Counted from the first letter of the stretch, positions 19,157 through 31,790 are shown. The stretch is 64,000 bases of DNA from Locusta migratoria (GCA_026315105.1 CM048744.1:318377270-318441269), one strand, 5' to 3'. Numbers and translations: made by a program. The notes: generated by a model not told the origin, from the letters alone.

Positions 19157-22100
19157 GCCCAGAGGGAGCAGGTCATCTTCTTCTGAGGTGCGTGGCCCAG
19201 GCGGCGGCGGCACGCACGATCCCGGAGTCCCTCTCGGTGACGCTGTCATCTGCGGCGGCGCCGCGTCGATCTCCATCGGGACGATCTCGTAGTCCGGGGA
19301 CGCTGGACCCGTTGACGAACGATGTGTTTGTGCTCCCTGGCGGTGAACTGGGTCTGGAATCAAGAAACCGGAGACAGGATCGCGCGGCCTATGCAGACGC
19401 AATTGGTTTGCGTGGCGCCGCAGCTCCGACCCTGTGGAAGAACGTACAACATACATATTGCGACCGAGCACGCGCTGAATGGTGCCCGGCAACCATGTCT
19501 TCTTGTTGCCAGCAAACACCCTGTACAGCACCGGCGTGGAAACCTGAAAACGCGTAGCGCCATACGAACCGACTCGGTGCGTGGGAGGCTGCAGCAGGTG
19601 AAGGAGAGTGCGGTGACGGCGGCCGTGTAGCAGCTCGGCAGGAGACGGGCCGTCACGTGGCATGCACCGATACGTAGATAGGAAAATTTGAAGTGCTTGC
19701 TGCCTGGAATGCTGACCTTTCATCTTCTCCATGTGAGACTTGAATGTTCGAACGAAACGTTCTGCTTCACCATTGGACTGAGGGTGAAAAGGTGCAGTGG
19801 TAATATGCTGAATACCATTCACACGACAAAACTGTTGAAATTCCGCACTAACAAACTGAGGTCCATTGTCACTGACGATAGTTTCAGGCAAGCCTTCGAT
19901 GCAAAACACTGATGTTAAGGCACTGATTGTACTAGAAGCTGTCGTTGAGGTCATGGCAATCACAAAAGGAAACTTGCTGAAAGCGTCTACAACAATTAAC
20001 CAGCGCGTATTCAAGAAAGGTCCGGCAAAGTCAATATGTAAACGTTGCCATGGTACCTTGGGGCGTGGCCAGTCTGAGAAACGCTGTGGAGGAGCCGCCT
20101 GATGCTCCGCACAAACTGTACACTGTGATGTCATGCTCTCTATCTGAGCGTCCATACCAACCCAGGTACAATGACGTCTGGCCAGTTGCTTTGTCCTAAC
20201 AATGCCCCAATGTCCTTGATGCAGGAGGCGTAACACTTCTCGTTGCAGGGAACGAGGAACAATCACTCTTGCTTGGTCGTTGTCGGTATGCAACAACAGT
20301 ACACCCTGACTTAAAGATAATGCATGACGTGCAAAATAACGTCGAACCAGAGGCCGATCAATGTCTTTGGCTCTGGCAGGCCACCCTGAGCGAACAAAAC
20401 GTGCTACCACACTTAGGTCTGCATCCGCAGCTGTTTCCTGTGCAACCCGACTAGAGTTCAAAGGAAAGTCTGCGACAGCGGAAGCATCTCCGGAGTCTAT
20501 CTGACAACATGCCATTTCCGAAGAATCAAATGACACATCCTGGCCAACCGGAAGTCGGGAAAGAGTGTCCGCGTTGGCGTGTTTAGTGGTAGGTCGGTAC
20601 CAAATCTCATACTGATAATTTGACAATATCAAGGACCATCTCTGAAGTTTTTGTGCCGTTCGTGGCGGAATTGGCTTTGTGGGTGAGAACAACGACGTGA
20701 GAGGCTTGTGGTCTGTCAACAAATAGAATTTTCTGCCATAGAGATAATGATGAAACTTTGTGACGCCGTAAATGATTGCTAAGGCCTCATTTTCTATCTG
20801 ACTGTAATTCTGTTGCGTCGGCGTCAGAAGCTTGGATGCAAAGGCAATAGGACGATCGTGACATCCAATACGATGCGACAGAACGGCACCCAGACCGTAC
20901 GACGAGGCGTCAACTGCTAACACTACAGGCTTCTGTGGGTCACAGGGAATCAAACATGCATCACTAAGTAGTGCAGACTTTAGTTTGTCAAAGGCAACCT
21001 GACAATCTTTAGACCATACAAAAGGAACATTCTTCCTACGTAAGTGATGCAGTGGAGCTGCAATCTGAGAGGCATTGGGAATAAATCTGAAATAATAGTT
21101 AAGCTTTCCCATCACTGCTTGTAATTCATGCACATTCTTAGGAGGAGGCAAGTCTTTGATTGCTCGAAGATGTGACCGTAAGGGATGGATTCCTTGGGCA
21201 TTAATCACATGGCCTAGGTACTCTATTTCAGTTTGAAAAAACGAACACTTTGCTTTATTACAACGTAGACCTGCTGCAGTCAACACTTTGAAAAGGCGCT
21301 CCAGGTTTGCTAAATGTTCTTCAACTGTACGTCCGGATACCACAATATCATCTAAATAGTTCGAACAACACGGTACCGAAACTGTCAGCTGTTCCAAAAA
21401 AACGCTGAAAAATAGCGGGGGCGGAAGAACTGCCAAAGGGTAGGCGTTGAAATTGAAAAAGGCCCATGTGAGTATTAATGACGAAAAACTTTTTTGATTC
21501 GTCATCAAGTGGAATCTGTAAGTATGCCTCTGCTAAATCAATCTTAGAAAAGAAACGAGACTGTCCTAATTTGTCCATTAGTTCGTCAGGTCTGGGCAGG
21601 GGATAAGTGTCTACAATTGTTTGACTGTTCACTGTTGATTTGAAGTCCGCACAGAGACGAAGTTTTCCTGACGGCTTGGGTATAATTACTATAGGCGAGG
21701 CCCACTGACTCGCAGAAACAGGAGAAATCACCCCACTATCTTGCCAACGTTTAAGTTCTTCGGCAACTGTATCACGCAAGGCGATAGGCACTGGTCGAGC
21801 TTTACGAAATTTTGGAACTGCAGAGTCTTTTAAAGTTACATGTGCCACGAAGTCTTTTGCACAACCTAGTTCCGGCGAAAACAAGTCACTATATTTGTCA
21901 CACAATGCATTGATTTTATCCTGAGGCACTATTGACGAAATTTGAAGCACATCTCTTTGAAATGATAAACCAAACAAGTCAAAAGCATCTAGTCCAAAAA
22001 TGTTCTGTGTCGATTTGGCCTGAAGAACTACAAAAGCAACTGTTTTTGTTACACCTTGAAAAGAGGCGGGCAGGCTACACATTCCTAGCACGGGAATATT

Positions 22101-23774
22101 TTCACCTGTATAAGCTGTTAACACTTGCTGTGACGGCGACAATTTTGGCGAACCCAGAAGTTCATATGTGTCTTTATTTATTAATGTGACAGCGGAACCA
22201 GTATCAAGCTGAAATTGCACAGTCTTATTTTCTATGGAGAGATTTACAAAAAGTTTGTGCTTCTGGCGCACGACAGGTGCGCGAATGTGGGCAACGTCTG
22301 CTACGGTTTGTGTGCTGCGTATGCGCGGGCCGCGTAGTGAAGGAAGCGGCTCAGACTCGGCACGCAGGGGATTAACAACACTGTCACTAGATGGCACTAC
22401 CGCCGGATCGGCGTCCGCGCAATTCGAGGCTACTGCACTAAAATTACTTTCAGTATCTACAACAAGTCTACTGTCACTAGCTACACAGTACTGGGCACTA
22501 TTACAAGGAGCAGTTGCAGAAGGCACTATTTTCACTACAGGAATGCACTGTTCATAGTCATTTTGCTTGTCCCGAACCCTTTTCCGTTGCACTGTTTTAT
22601 GCGCTCGTCGGCGCTTGCTACGTGGTGCACTATATAGTTTTGCCATAGGAGCAGAACTACTTTCTTGAAATTGAGATCCAAGGAAAGCACTGTTCAATTC
22701 CACAGCCCGTATAACATTTACAGAATGAACTGTTCTCGCACTTTGCGAAGCACCGTTTCTAACGTTACTGTTCTTTGAGTTTTTAATTTGCATACACACA
22801 GACTGCACATGTCCCGATTTGCCACATTGATAACAGGTTGCGTTGCGACTAGGGCAATGAGCACGCTTGTGGCGAGACACACACTGGGGGCAAGACTTAC
22901 GAACATTTTTCTGAAATGAGCGTTGGCGCCCGTTATGCAAATTACTGTGTCTAACACTACGGGGCGACCTTTGCGTCGCACTTTTACTCTGGCTACTGTT
23001 CACTGTCTGTTCAGCACGGCCGGTAGAAAAATAAGAATCACAAGTGCTATACTGAGAACTACGTCTAGGAAAGCGTCCGTTGCGGCGCACTGAATTAACA
23101 CTGTGGCTTTGCATTTCTACATCTGCTAAGTCAAAAGTATCATGCGCTTCTATAAGCTGCAGTACACTGTCTAATGAAGGGTCTGACTGTTTCAGAATTG
23201 CTGCCCTAATTCTGGGGTCCTGAATGTTCTGCGTAATCGCATCTCGCAACATAACGTCACTATAAGAAAGTCCACAAGAGCAAGTAAATTTACATTGGCG
23301 GGTTAAGCCCTTCAATTCAGTAATCCACTCTTGGTGTGACTGCTGCGGTAATTTTTTAAGTCTGAAAAATCGGTATCGTGCAGCGGCTACAAGAACTTTT
23401 CTCTCATAATGAGCATTCAGTGCATCTACAATTTGTTCAAAGTCTACATCACGAGGAGATGCGAGAGGGAAAAGTTTTTGCAATAGTACGAAGGTCTGGG
23501 GGCCCACAATCGATAAGAAAAGGTTCTTCACTCTCTGACCTGTAATTTGATGAGCCGCGACGAGTTCTTGAAACTGTGCGAAATAGTCGCTCCATTCTTC
23601 CTCACGTTCGTTGTACTGGCGAAACGTCGGAAGCGGTGCGGCGGCAGGTGTGGGCTGCTGATGCGACGGCTGTTGTTGAGTTGTCAACTGCGCCACCGCC
23701 TGGAGAAGTTGAGTGATTTGCGCCGTCTGTAACTGAATAATTTCCATTAAGTTTGGGTTCGGGGTAGTGGCCAT

Positions 23775-24013
23775 GCTGACCGATTAGGCGCCGCGCATAC
23801 AAGTAAATTATAACAAAACACAAATGCAATATGAAAGAGGACACTCTGCAACAAAAAAGTCCACAAAACACGCAACTGAATATGTTCCCCCAAAATTCTT
23901 ATAATAAGGGCGGGTGGGCGGGAGCAATTTCTACGTGCTCGACTGCTGCTGTCTGGCTGCTGCAAGCGGGCTAATCCAAGGTTCAAGGTTCGTCTATCAC
24001 TCCTCGTCGCCAC
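23775..24013 (-). promoter_or_regulatory. Gypsy leader with putative primer-binding site
   Basis: The untranslated leader between the 5' LTR and gag. On the minus strand tggcgacgaggagtga starts 1 base after the LTR, the position and TGGCG start expected of a tRNA primer-binding site. I cannot name the tRNA with confidence. Confidence 0.6.
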
Positions 24014-24482
24014 TTTTGTGTCCCAACTTCGTCGCCGCTTTTGTGTCCCAGCCTCGTCGTAGGTGTCGGTGGCCGAGTGGAATAAGACCGACACAGGAAT
24101 ATAGACAGCACGCTGGTGCAGGTACGGAGGGGAGCAGCCAGAAACTATAAACACTAGAGTAAATTAGAAAGAGATATATATTGCACAGAATGTAACAATA
24201 CTTAACTTTTACATAGTACTGCAGAATGTTGATACATAGTTGTTAAGAGGCCTGCCTAGTGCCTGTACAATAGCAAAGTCTTCACTGGTGCCTATCTGAT
24301 TACGAAGGTCCTGACTGGTTGCTATCTCAGTCCCAAGTGCCCGGTGTCTTTCCGTGGTGGCCACGAGCGGGGTTGCAGCAGAGGGCGCTCGTGGCTGTCG
24401 TCGTGAGAACGCCGCGCCGTGCGTGCATGGCGGCGCGCGGCGAAAGTAGGTGGCGCGCACTTTGTACTTGTGCGACACCACA
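24014..24482 (-). repeat. 5' LTR of Gypsy element
   Basis: A 469-bp LTR in minus orientation, starting tgtggtgtcg at 24482 and ending gggacacaaaa at 24014. Nearly identical to the two pieces of the 3' LTR. Promoter and polyadenylation signals for the element should lie here; atatatat at about 24173-24180 is a possible TATA-like site. Confidence 0.93.
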
Positions 24483-24527
24483 ATGGGGATTCCTTTATGA
24501 CCACGAAACGCACTCCCAAACCGTATT

Positions 24528-24731
24528 CCGCCGGCCGCGGTGGCAGAGGGAACTGAGGCGCTCCAGTCACGGTCTGCACGGCCACTACGGTCGGGGGGTT
24601 CGAATCCCCCCTCAGGCATGGATATTTGTACCGACCTTAGTATTAGTTAGTTCATAAGTAGTTTGTAAGTTTAAGGACTGATGACCCCGTAGTTAAGTCC
24701 CATAAGATATACAAACATTTAAAACATTTTG
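24528..24731 (+). mobile_element. tRNA-derived SINE
   Basis: ccgccggccgcggtggcaga head with ggttcgaatccc B box and the standard body. It is flanked by a 10-bp duplication, aaaccgtatt, at 24518-24527 and 24732-24741. It inserted 45 bp outside the Gypsy 5' LTR. Confidence 0.9.
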
Positions 24732-24741
24732 AAACCGTATT

Positions 24742-25140
24742 GCCACCTTCTCCGGAAGGAATTATAAATGCCACAGGGCATAGCGTGATACTTCAGTCCT
24801 CAAGTTTCCACTGTACAGTGTCGCCAATCCATTTAACAATGACGCCACCAACACAAGGACTTATTACTTTGGTGAAATCCAAACCCTGCTCATAATCTAA
24901 TCTAGAGACATAGAGACTCCTCCTCTTATAATGGTCGATCCACCTCTCGTGGCATCATGTGGTTAATTCTGCATTACACAAGATTCCCCGGGAACTTTTT
25001 GTTCTATTTTGCGTCTAGTGGACTTGAACAGGGCACGGAAAGTTTACAAACTATTACACTATTTCAGTTTACTGAGTAAACAGCGTCTTCATAATACAAT
25101 AACCTAAAAAATAAGGCGCTACGGCATATAAACAACACCC
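24742..25140. other. unrecognised sequence
   Basis: No gene or known repeat identified between the SINE and a LINE fragment. Confidence 0.4.
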
Positions 25141-25382
25141 AATTTGGAACCCGGTGTGTCATTCATCCAAAATAGTAACCAAAATTATTCTCAGAAGATT
25201 AGAAAAACAAGTAGAGGGACAGTCATATCAAGACATATACGGTCTTAAAAAAGGTCTGGAAACAAGAGAAGCAATATTGTCATTGAATAAAGTGGTAGAA
25301 AAACAGCTGAAGAAGAAGAAGCTTACAATCATAGTATTTGTAGAACTGAAGACACCGTTTAGTAATATCAACTGTAACATAC
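25141..25382 (+). pseudogene. RTE-like LINE reverse transcriptase fragment
   Basis: The frame reads K-I-V-T-K-I-I-L-R-R-L-E, Y-G-L-K-K-G-L-E-T-R-E-A-I-L-S-L and F-V-E-L-K-T-P-F-S-N-I-N, a decayed form of the G-F-R-K-G-x-x-T-R-E-A and F-V-D-L-E-K-A-F-D boxes. The catalytic Asp of F-V-D-L is now Glu. It is cut off at 25382 by the mariner. Confidence 0.65.
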
Positions 25383-26067
25383 GAGAGTTGGAACTTATAT
25401 AGTGGCAACACTGCTGTGGAGACACTACACAATGGAATGGACTATTGTCGCTGATATCACACTTTGTTGACACATCTATTTTCCTCCGAGCAAATGGACT
25501 CGCCCGTCCGACGTCACCAGCGTGCGCACAATCGAGGGGAACACATTCATTTGTGAGCGAGCCGATTAACGTAATGGTGTCACTATGTTTTCGAAACAGA
25601 AACAACGGAGTTGGATTAAGATTGAATGTGCCAGACGTCGTACAGCACGACAGTGTCAGCTTTGCAACACTTCAGTTGCAACCCTCCCATCATTTAGCAC
25701 GACAATGTGCAGGCGCATACAGCGCAATCTGTGCTCTATTTGGTCGATGGGACTGGGAAGTACTGTGTCATCCACCATACAACCCGGTACTTGTTACTTA
25801 TCAGTCCTTGTTACTTTGATTTGATTCCCGAGATTAAGGGACCACTTCGTGACATTCCCTTCAGAACTGTTCCAGAGTTCTACAGGCAGTAGACCGCTCC
25901 GTTCGCACCATCAACAGAAGAGGCTCTGCTAACGGTATACTAAGCCTTCCACATCGTTGGCAACGGGGTCTGCACAACGCTGGAGACTACTTTGAAGGAC
26001 AGTAACAGGTGCAAACATGTAACGTCTTTTTGAACAAATAGTTGCCACTATTTAAGTTCCAAACCTC
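25383..26067 (+). mobile_element. internally deleted mariner-like element
   Basis: The ends are inverted: gagagttggaacttatatag and agtggcaac at the left against gttgccactatttaagttcc and aaacctc at the right. The interior gives W-D-W-E-V-L-C-H-P-P-Y-N-P and R-V-L-Q-A-V-D-R-S-V-R-T-I-N-R, ending H-N-A-G-D-Y-F-E-G-Q, the C-terminal end of a mariner transposase. The catalytic core is largely missing. It interrupts the RTE fragment at its left. Confidence 0.75.
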
Positions 26068-26112
26068 ATATTATTCCGTAGCCTTAGCCAATCATTTATC
26101 AACCTATAAACG

Positions 26113-26308
26113 CGCAGCCGCGCGGGAGTAGCCGAACGGTCTGGACGCCACGTTACGGATCGCGCTGCCTCCCGCGTCGGTGGTTCGAATCCTCCCTCGG
26201 GCATGGATGTGTGTGTTGTCCTTAGGTTAATTTAACTTAGTTTAAGTAGTTTGTAAGTTTAGGGACTGATGACCAACGTAGTTTGATCATATAAGAATTA
26301 CAAACATT
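26113..26308 (+). mobile_element. tRNA-derived SINE, third subfamily
   Basis: Head gccgcgcgggagtagccgaa with ggttcgaatcctccctcggg and a body ending caaacatt. Flanked by tataaacg at 26105-26112 and 26309-26316. Confidence 0.85.
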
Positions 26309-26613
26309 TATAAACGTACAATTGGGGTAGTTACCTGAAGCAGTAGAGTCAGCCAGCATTCAGAAGAGATTTGCGTCAGTGTTGCTACCTGTCTCTTCAT
26401 CTATGTAATATGTACACTTGACAGCAAAAAAAAGTGGATCACCCCTGAATTCCAAAGTGGAGACCGCACCTGACGCTTTTTTTAAGGCGCACAACTGCTA
26501 AGGTCATTAGCGCCCAGACATGAACAGAGATTCGCTAGATCTTAAAAAAAGTGGTAACTGCCAGTTAGAATATCAAGAGAAGGCTAAAAACGAAAGAAAA
26601 ACAATTAAATGGG

Positions 26614-29600
26614 TTAAATATCCTTTGATAAATTGGCCAAGTTGATAAAACGCAAAGCTCGAGCAGCTGCCCGTGTGTCAGCAGCTAAAATTTCCTCCAG
26701 AGTAGACGGAAAGTGAAGGGCTACACGGAGATGATTAAAATTGGGACAAGGCAGTAAAACATGTCGCACCGTCAGCAATTCACAGCAGGAGCACATCGGT
26801 GCAGGATCGGCGGTTAGCAAATGACAGTGGCTGAAACGGCAGTGGCCGATCCGCAACCGGGCCAGGATGACCTCCTCTCGCCGAGAGGGGCCTGAGGAGA
26901 TCCTCCAAGCGGTCGGGATCGGTTTTACAGTTCTCATTTATTGTCGTACAGTAAGAACCACGCACTGTGCCAGGACGAAACGATACTCCGGCGATGAGCC
27001 CGTTGAACATCGTCCGATTGGACGCAAAAGGTGGCCATGTGAGGCAAAAGAGCTGCTGCCTTGGCTGCTATGTCGGCGGTCTCATTCCCGGGCACACCCA
27101 CGTGGCCAGGGACCCACAGAAAAGAAACGTGACAGCTGTCATCTGCTAGCAACTGGAGGGAGCGTTGGATGCGATACACGAGAGGATGGGTCGAGAAAGG
27201 GTCCTTAAGACTCTGCAGGGCGCTAAGGGAGTCCGAACAGATGGCATAGAAAGGTTGGCGGTGGCGGCAGGTATACAAAACGGCCTGGTGGAGGGCAAAA
27301 AGCTCAGCCGTGAAATTCGAGCACCGGTCAGGGAGCTTGTATTGGAAACGGTTGTCCCCGACGAAGAAGGCATTATCGAACCGCGAACGGAGTTCGACAA
27401 GCCTCGAGCGGTATATCAAATCCGGAGTGCTCTCCTTGGGGAGCGAACTAAGTTCGAGTGTGAACCTGGGCCTGATGCCACGGTGGCAATGGGCTGTCGC
27501 TCAACCGAAAGGTGGAAGGAAGGGTAAAATCGAGCCGCTGAAGCAGGCGGCGAAACCGAACTCCAGGTGGAAGCAAGGCTATCGCAGACAACTGATATTG
27601 GCGATCGAGTGAGTCGTCAAAAAATAAGCGGTAAGACGGATGGTGGGGCATCGACCGCAGGCGGCATGCGTACCGACACAAGAGTATGTCACGCCGAGAG
27701 GTCAAGGGTAATACAGCAGCCTCAGCATACAGACTTTCAACAGGGCTGGTATAAAATGCACCGGTCGCCAGACGTAATCCCCGATGGTGAATAGAGTTGA
27801 GACGGCGGAGAATCGAAGGCCGTGCGGAAGAGTATACAAGGCTTCCGTAGTCGAGCTTCGACTGAACAATGGCCTGGTAAAGGTGAAGCAGGACGGTACG
27901 ATCCGCTCCCATGACGTGCCACTGAGGACACGAAGAACATTAAGGGATCGGGCACAACGGGCAGCCAGGTAGGACACGTGTATGGACCAGCAAAGTTTTC
28001 GATCGAACATTAGCCCCAAGAAGTTTGTTGTCTCCACGAAAGGGAGAGCTACGGGGCCGAGACGTAGGGATGGTGGCAGAAATTCCTTGTATCTCCAGAA
28101 GTTTATACAAACCGTTTTCTCAGTGGAGAATCGGAAGCCGTTCGCAATGCTCCAGGAATATAGGCGGTCAAGATAGCGTTGAAGACAACGCTCCAAGATA
28201 CACGTCCGCTGGGCGCTGCAATAAATTGCGAAACCGTCTATAAAAAAGGATCCGGTAACGTCGGCGGAAAGACAATCTACGATCGGATTTATTGCAATGG
28301 CAAAGAGAGCCACACTCAAGAAGGAGCTGCGGTACCCCATTCTCTTGGCGAAAGGTATCTGACAAAACAGAGCCCACCCGTACCCGGAACTTGCGATCCG
28401 CCAAAAACGCTTGAATGCCCCATGTGTGCGATGTGCGGAGAATGCGCGCTCCCCAACAGGTACCGTATGCCTTCTCCAAGTCGAAGAACACTGCTACTGT
28501 TTGACGCTTCCTTAGGAAGTTATTCATAATGACGGTCGACAACGTAACGAGGTGATCAGCAGCAGAGCGGTGTCGACGAAAACCGCATTGGACATTTGTT
28601 AGGAGGCGGCGAGATTCGAGGAGCCAGACCAACCGAGCGTTAACCATGCGTTCCATCACCTTACAGACGCAGCTCGTCAGAGAAATGGGGCGATAACTGG
28701 AAGGAAGATGTTTGTTCTTTCTCTGGTTTGGGGATGGGGACAACAATGGCTTCACGCCAACTTGTGGGAACCTGACCTTCAGTCCATATGCGATTATAGG
28801 TGCTAAGAAGGAAACACTTGCCCGCAGGAGAGAGGTTCTTCAGCATCTCAATATGGATGGAGTCGGGGCCGGGAGCAGAAGATCGGGACAGGACGAGAGC
28901 ACGGTCTAGCTCCTGCATGGTGAAGAAGACATTATAATTTTCACGATTAAAAGAGTGGAAAGAAGGCGGCCGTGCCTCCTCTGCCTGTTTGCGAGGGAGG
29001 AAGGCAGGGTGGTAATGGGCAGAGCTCGAAACCTCCGCAAATGAACGGCCCAGTGCGATAGAAACATGAACGGGGTCCACAAGGACTGCGTTCTCGACGG
29101 TCAGGCCAGAGATCGGGGAGTGGACCTTGATGCCGGATAAACGGCGTAGGCCACCCCAAACAACCGTGGAGGGAGTAAAACGGTTAAAAGAACTAGTAAA
29201 AGCAGTCCAGCAAGCCTTTTTGCTGTCGTTGATAACGCAACGACATTGCGCTCGCAGTCGTTTATAATTTATACAATTCTCCAACGTCGGGTGGCGGTGG
29301 AAGGTGCGTAAAGCACGTCGCTGGGCTCTAAGAGCGTCGCGGCAGGCTGCAGTCCACCAAGGGACCGGGACACGACGTGGAGAAGAGGATGTACTAGGTA
29401 TGGAATGTTCGGCAGCTGTGATAATAACCTCTGTGAGGTATTCGACCTGACTGTCACAGCTGGGAAAATTCTGATCGTGAAAAACAGCCATTGAAGAATA
29501 AAGCCCCCAGTCGGCTTTAGAAATGTTCCAACTGGTGGGACGAGGAGATGGGGAATGATGCAGGAAGTAGATGACACAAGGGAAATGGTCACTCGAGTAC

Positions 29601-30214
29601 GTGTCACAAAGTGCATACCACTCAAACCGACTGGCAAGCTGAGGAGTGCATATCGCGATGTCTATATGGGAATAGGTGTGTGTTGTGTCGGAAAGGATGG
29701 TCGGTGCACCGGTGTTGAGGCAGACAAGATTGAGGTACTGGAGAATGTCCACCAAAAGGGAGCCTCTCGGACAAGGTGCCGGAGAGCCCCATAGGGGGTG
29801 GTGGGCATTAAAGTCGCCTACCAACACGAAAGGTGAAGGGAGCTGGTCAAAGAGGTGTAGCACATCTGCCCTAGTAAGGGCGGATGACGATGGAGAATAG
29901 ATATTACAAAGGGAAAAGAAAAAGGTGGATAGAGTGATGCGGACGGCAACTGCCTGTAGGTGAGTATGCAATGTAATGGGATGGTGATAGACGTCGTCCC
30001 GAATGAGCATCAGAACCCCTCCATGGGCCGGGGTACCATCCACAGGTGGCAGGTCGAAACGCACACATGTGTAGTGGGGGAAGTCTGCACAATCACTTGG
30101 GCGTAACTTAGTTTTTTGGAGACAAACTAGAAGCGGGCAGTACAATCTAAGAAGTAGTTTTAATTCCTCCCGATCGGAACGAAAGCCGCGACAATTCCAT
30201 TGAAGGAGCGCCAT
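26614..30214 (-). pseudogene. LINE ORF2: endonuclease, RT, RNase H (frameshifted)
   Basis: It starts M-A-L-L-Q-W-N-C-R-G-F at 30214. The endonuclease domain shows V-G-D-F-N-A-H-H and S-S-D-H-F-P. RT follows after a frameshift near 28720: S-Y-R-P-I-S-L-T, F-F-D-L-E-K-A-Y, then after another shift F-F-I-D-G-F-A-I-Y-C, where the second catalytic Asp is Gly (codon GGT). RNase H (about 26990-27420) has A-I-C-S-D-S-L-S-A and V-P-G-H-V-G-V-P-G-N-E-T-A-D. The end carries a zinc-like C-S-C-C-E-L-L-T-V-R-H-V-L-L-P-C. At least four frame changes make it inactive. Confidence 0.85.
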
Positions 30215-30579
30215 GATAAAAAAAATAAGAGAAGGGAAGATAAAAAGGAACAAGCAGGTGGGGTCACCTCGACGGCCGCTGAGGACCGGACTTCGAGGGA
30301 GCACTACTGTCGCCATCTAGAGGCAGACAGTCATGTTCCATATGTTCAAACGATTCATCTGCCACCTTCCCGACTTTATCAGGAGGGGCAGCTTCCGCCG
30401 CCGGTAAAATGCCGGTTGCCCAGCTAACAGTAGTGCGTCCCGGTGAGACAGAAGATGATCGGGGCTGACTACTGTTGGGCGGCGTGACGGATGGATCACG
30501 CCTCGGCTCTTCTGGAATAGTGACGGTGAGAAGAGGCAGTTGACGGTTGAGAAGCCTGAGAACGTAGAAAATCTTCACG

Positions 30580-31790
30580 GACGGGTTCCTTTTTCAAAGT
30601 CCGGGCATCTTGGACGTTTAGGTGCCCGCGGTTTATTAGAGGTTGACGAAGACTGAACTTTAGAAGCAGCTGGAGGAGGCGGGGACGTGGAACTGGCATC
30701 TTCGGGCTGGCGGATCGTACAACTGTGTCAGCGAAAGTGAAGTCACAGGTCTGGGTACCTGAATCCTTAGTAGGTCGAGTGGAGGTGAGGACCTTACTTT
30801 ATGTGCCCGCTGGGAGGACAGTGGGCTTGCGACTCGCGAACAACTTACGAGCGGCAGATGTGGATACCTTTCCAGTAACCCGAATTTGCTGAATGACTTT
30901 TTCATCCTTATATACAGGGCAGTCCCGATAGGAAGCCGCATGGTCACCGTTGCAATTAAGGCAGTGAGGGGACGGAGGTGGGCAATCCCCCTCATGGGCG
31001 TCCCTACCACAAGTGACATTTTGCTGCATTAGGGCAAGATTGACGTGTATGGTTGTATCTGTGGCATTGGAAACAGCGCGTTGGGTTTGGTATATAAGGG
31101 CGGACGGAGATAACTTCGTACCCTGCTTTGACCTTCGACGGGAGTTCAACTCTGTCGAAAGTCAAGAACACAGTACGAGTTGGTGTCAGCTGGTTATCTA
31201 CCTTTTTCAACACCCTATGCACGGCTGTTACACCCTGATCGGACATATAGGTTTGTATGTCTTCGTCAGACAACCCGTCAAGGGATCTCGTGAAAACTAC
31301 CCCCCGTGACGAGTTGAGCATGCGATGCGCTTCTACCTTGACAGGAAACGTGTGTAACAATGTCGTCCGTATGAGTTTTTGCGCCTGGAAGGCACTGTCG
31401 CTTCCAGCAACAATGTACCATTTCGCTGACGCGAACATGTCTTAACAGGACCAGCAATTGCATCTGAATGACGAAAGGATTGACAGAGGTGAAATCTTTA
31501 CCGTCGGTTCGAGAGACAACAAGGAATTTAGGAAGATTTGGCAGAGTTTTCTTTTGCTGAGGCGAATCTATTTTTCGTTTCTGGGTCAAAGTTACAGAAG
31601 AAAAAAATGAAGTCATTGCGGAAGTGTCCCCCGTGATTACCGGCGTCTCCGATGGCGCGCTCCTTCTTATGGGGGCCCTCTCTGAGGGCTTACCCGCCTT
31701 AGGTGATTGTTCACACCTCAGGTCACACCTCCCGAGAACTGACGGAGGGACCAATCGGCATATTCGGAAGGTACCAGCTTGGGTAATCAC
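30580..31790 (-). pseudogene. LINE ORF1: gag-like nucleic-acid-binding protein (frameshifted)
   Basis: Pieces in two or more frames. The N-terminal part has K-R-K-I-D-S-P-Q-Q-K-K and P-K-F-L-V-V-S-R. The middle has V-K-V-E-A-H-R-M-L-N-S-S-R-G-V-V-F and V-I-S-V-R-P-Y-I-P-N-P-T. CCHC knuckles follow: C-F-Q-C-H-R-Y-N-H-T-R-Q-S-C, then C-G-R-D-A-H-E-G-D-C and C-L-N-C-N-G-D-H-A-A-S-Y-R-D-C. Such proteins coat the LINE RNA. A frameshift falls between the knuckles near 31010. Confidence 0.8.

Larger units (their letters stand above)
18941..23774 (-). pseudogene. Gypsy gag-pol with a single frameshift
   Basis: It starts at ATG 23774-23772. Gag has a C-Y-Q-C-G-K-S-G-H-V-Q-S-V-C knuckle near residue 312. 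The aspartic protease has D-T-G-S-A near residue 522. RT runs from about residue 680 (K-L-R-L-C-A-D-F, F-S-K-I-D-L, L-P-F-G). A run of seven T (minus strand, about 21396-21402) shifts frame by one just before the Y-L-D-D box. RNase H (A-V-D-A-S-S-Y-G-L-G-A) and integrase follow, the latter with an H-H-C-C zinc module, D-F-A-G-P, S-D-N-G-P-Q-F and the E of N-G-E-A-E-R. The C-terminus is Pro/Gly-rich. The pol frame runs on into the LTR, so its true stop is unclear. Confidence 0.9.
15738..24482 (-). mobile_element. Ty3/Gypsy LTR retrotransposon, nearly complete
   Basis: An element of about 6.0 kb once a nested 2.7 kb insertion is removed. The 5' LTR is 24014-24482 (469 bp). The 3' LTR is 15738-16113 plus 18848-18940, which also sums to 469 bp. 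A purine-rich tract (18941-18957, minus strand) sits exactly at the inner edge of the 3' LTR. The flanks atggg at 15733-15737 and 24483-24487 are a 5-bp target duplication. Gag, protease, RT, RNase H and integrase are all present in order with no envelope-like frame. The only clear lesions are one homopolymer frameshift and the LTR insertion, so it is young. Confidence 0.93.

Noticed and set aside
18724..19630. several long open frames on the plus strand and other frames
   Set aside because: They are by-products of GC-rich Gypsy pol and LTR sequence; only the minus frame carries integrase-linked sequence.
26395..26430. match of gtacacttgacagcaaaaaa to 37445-37470 (inverted)
   Set aside because: Similarity is limited to about 25 bp; not enough to define a shared element.
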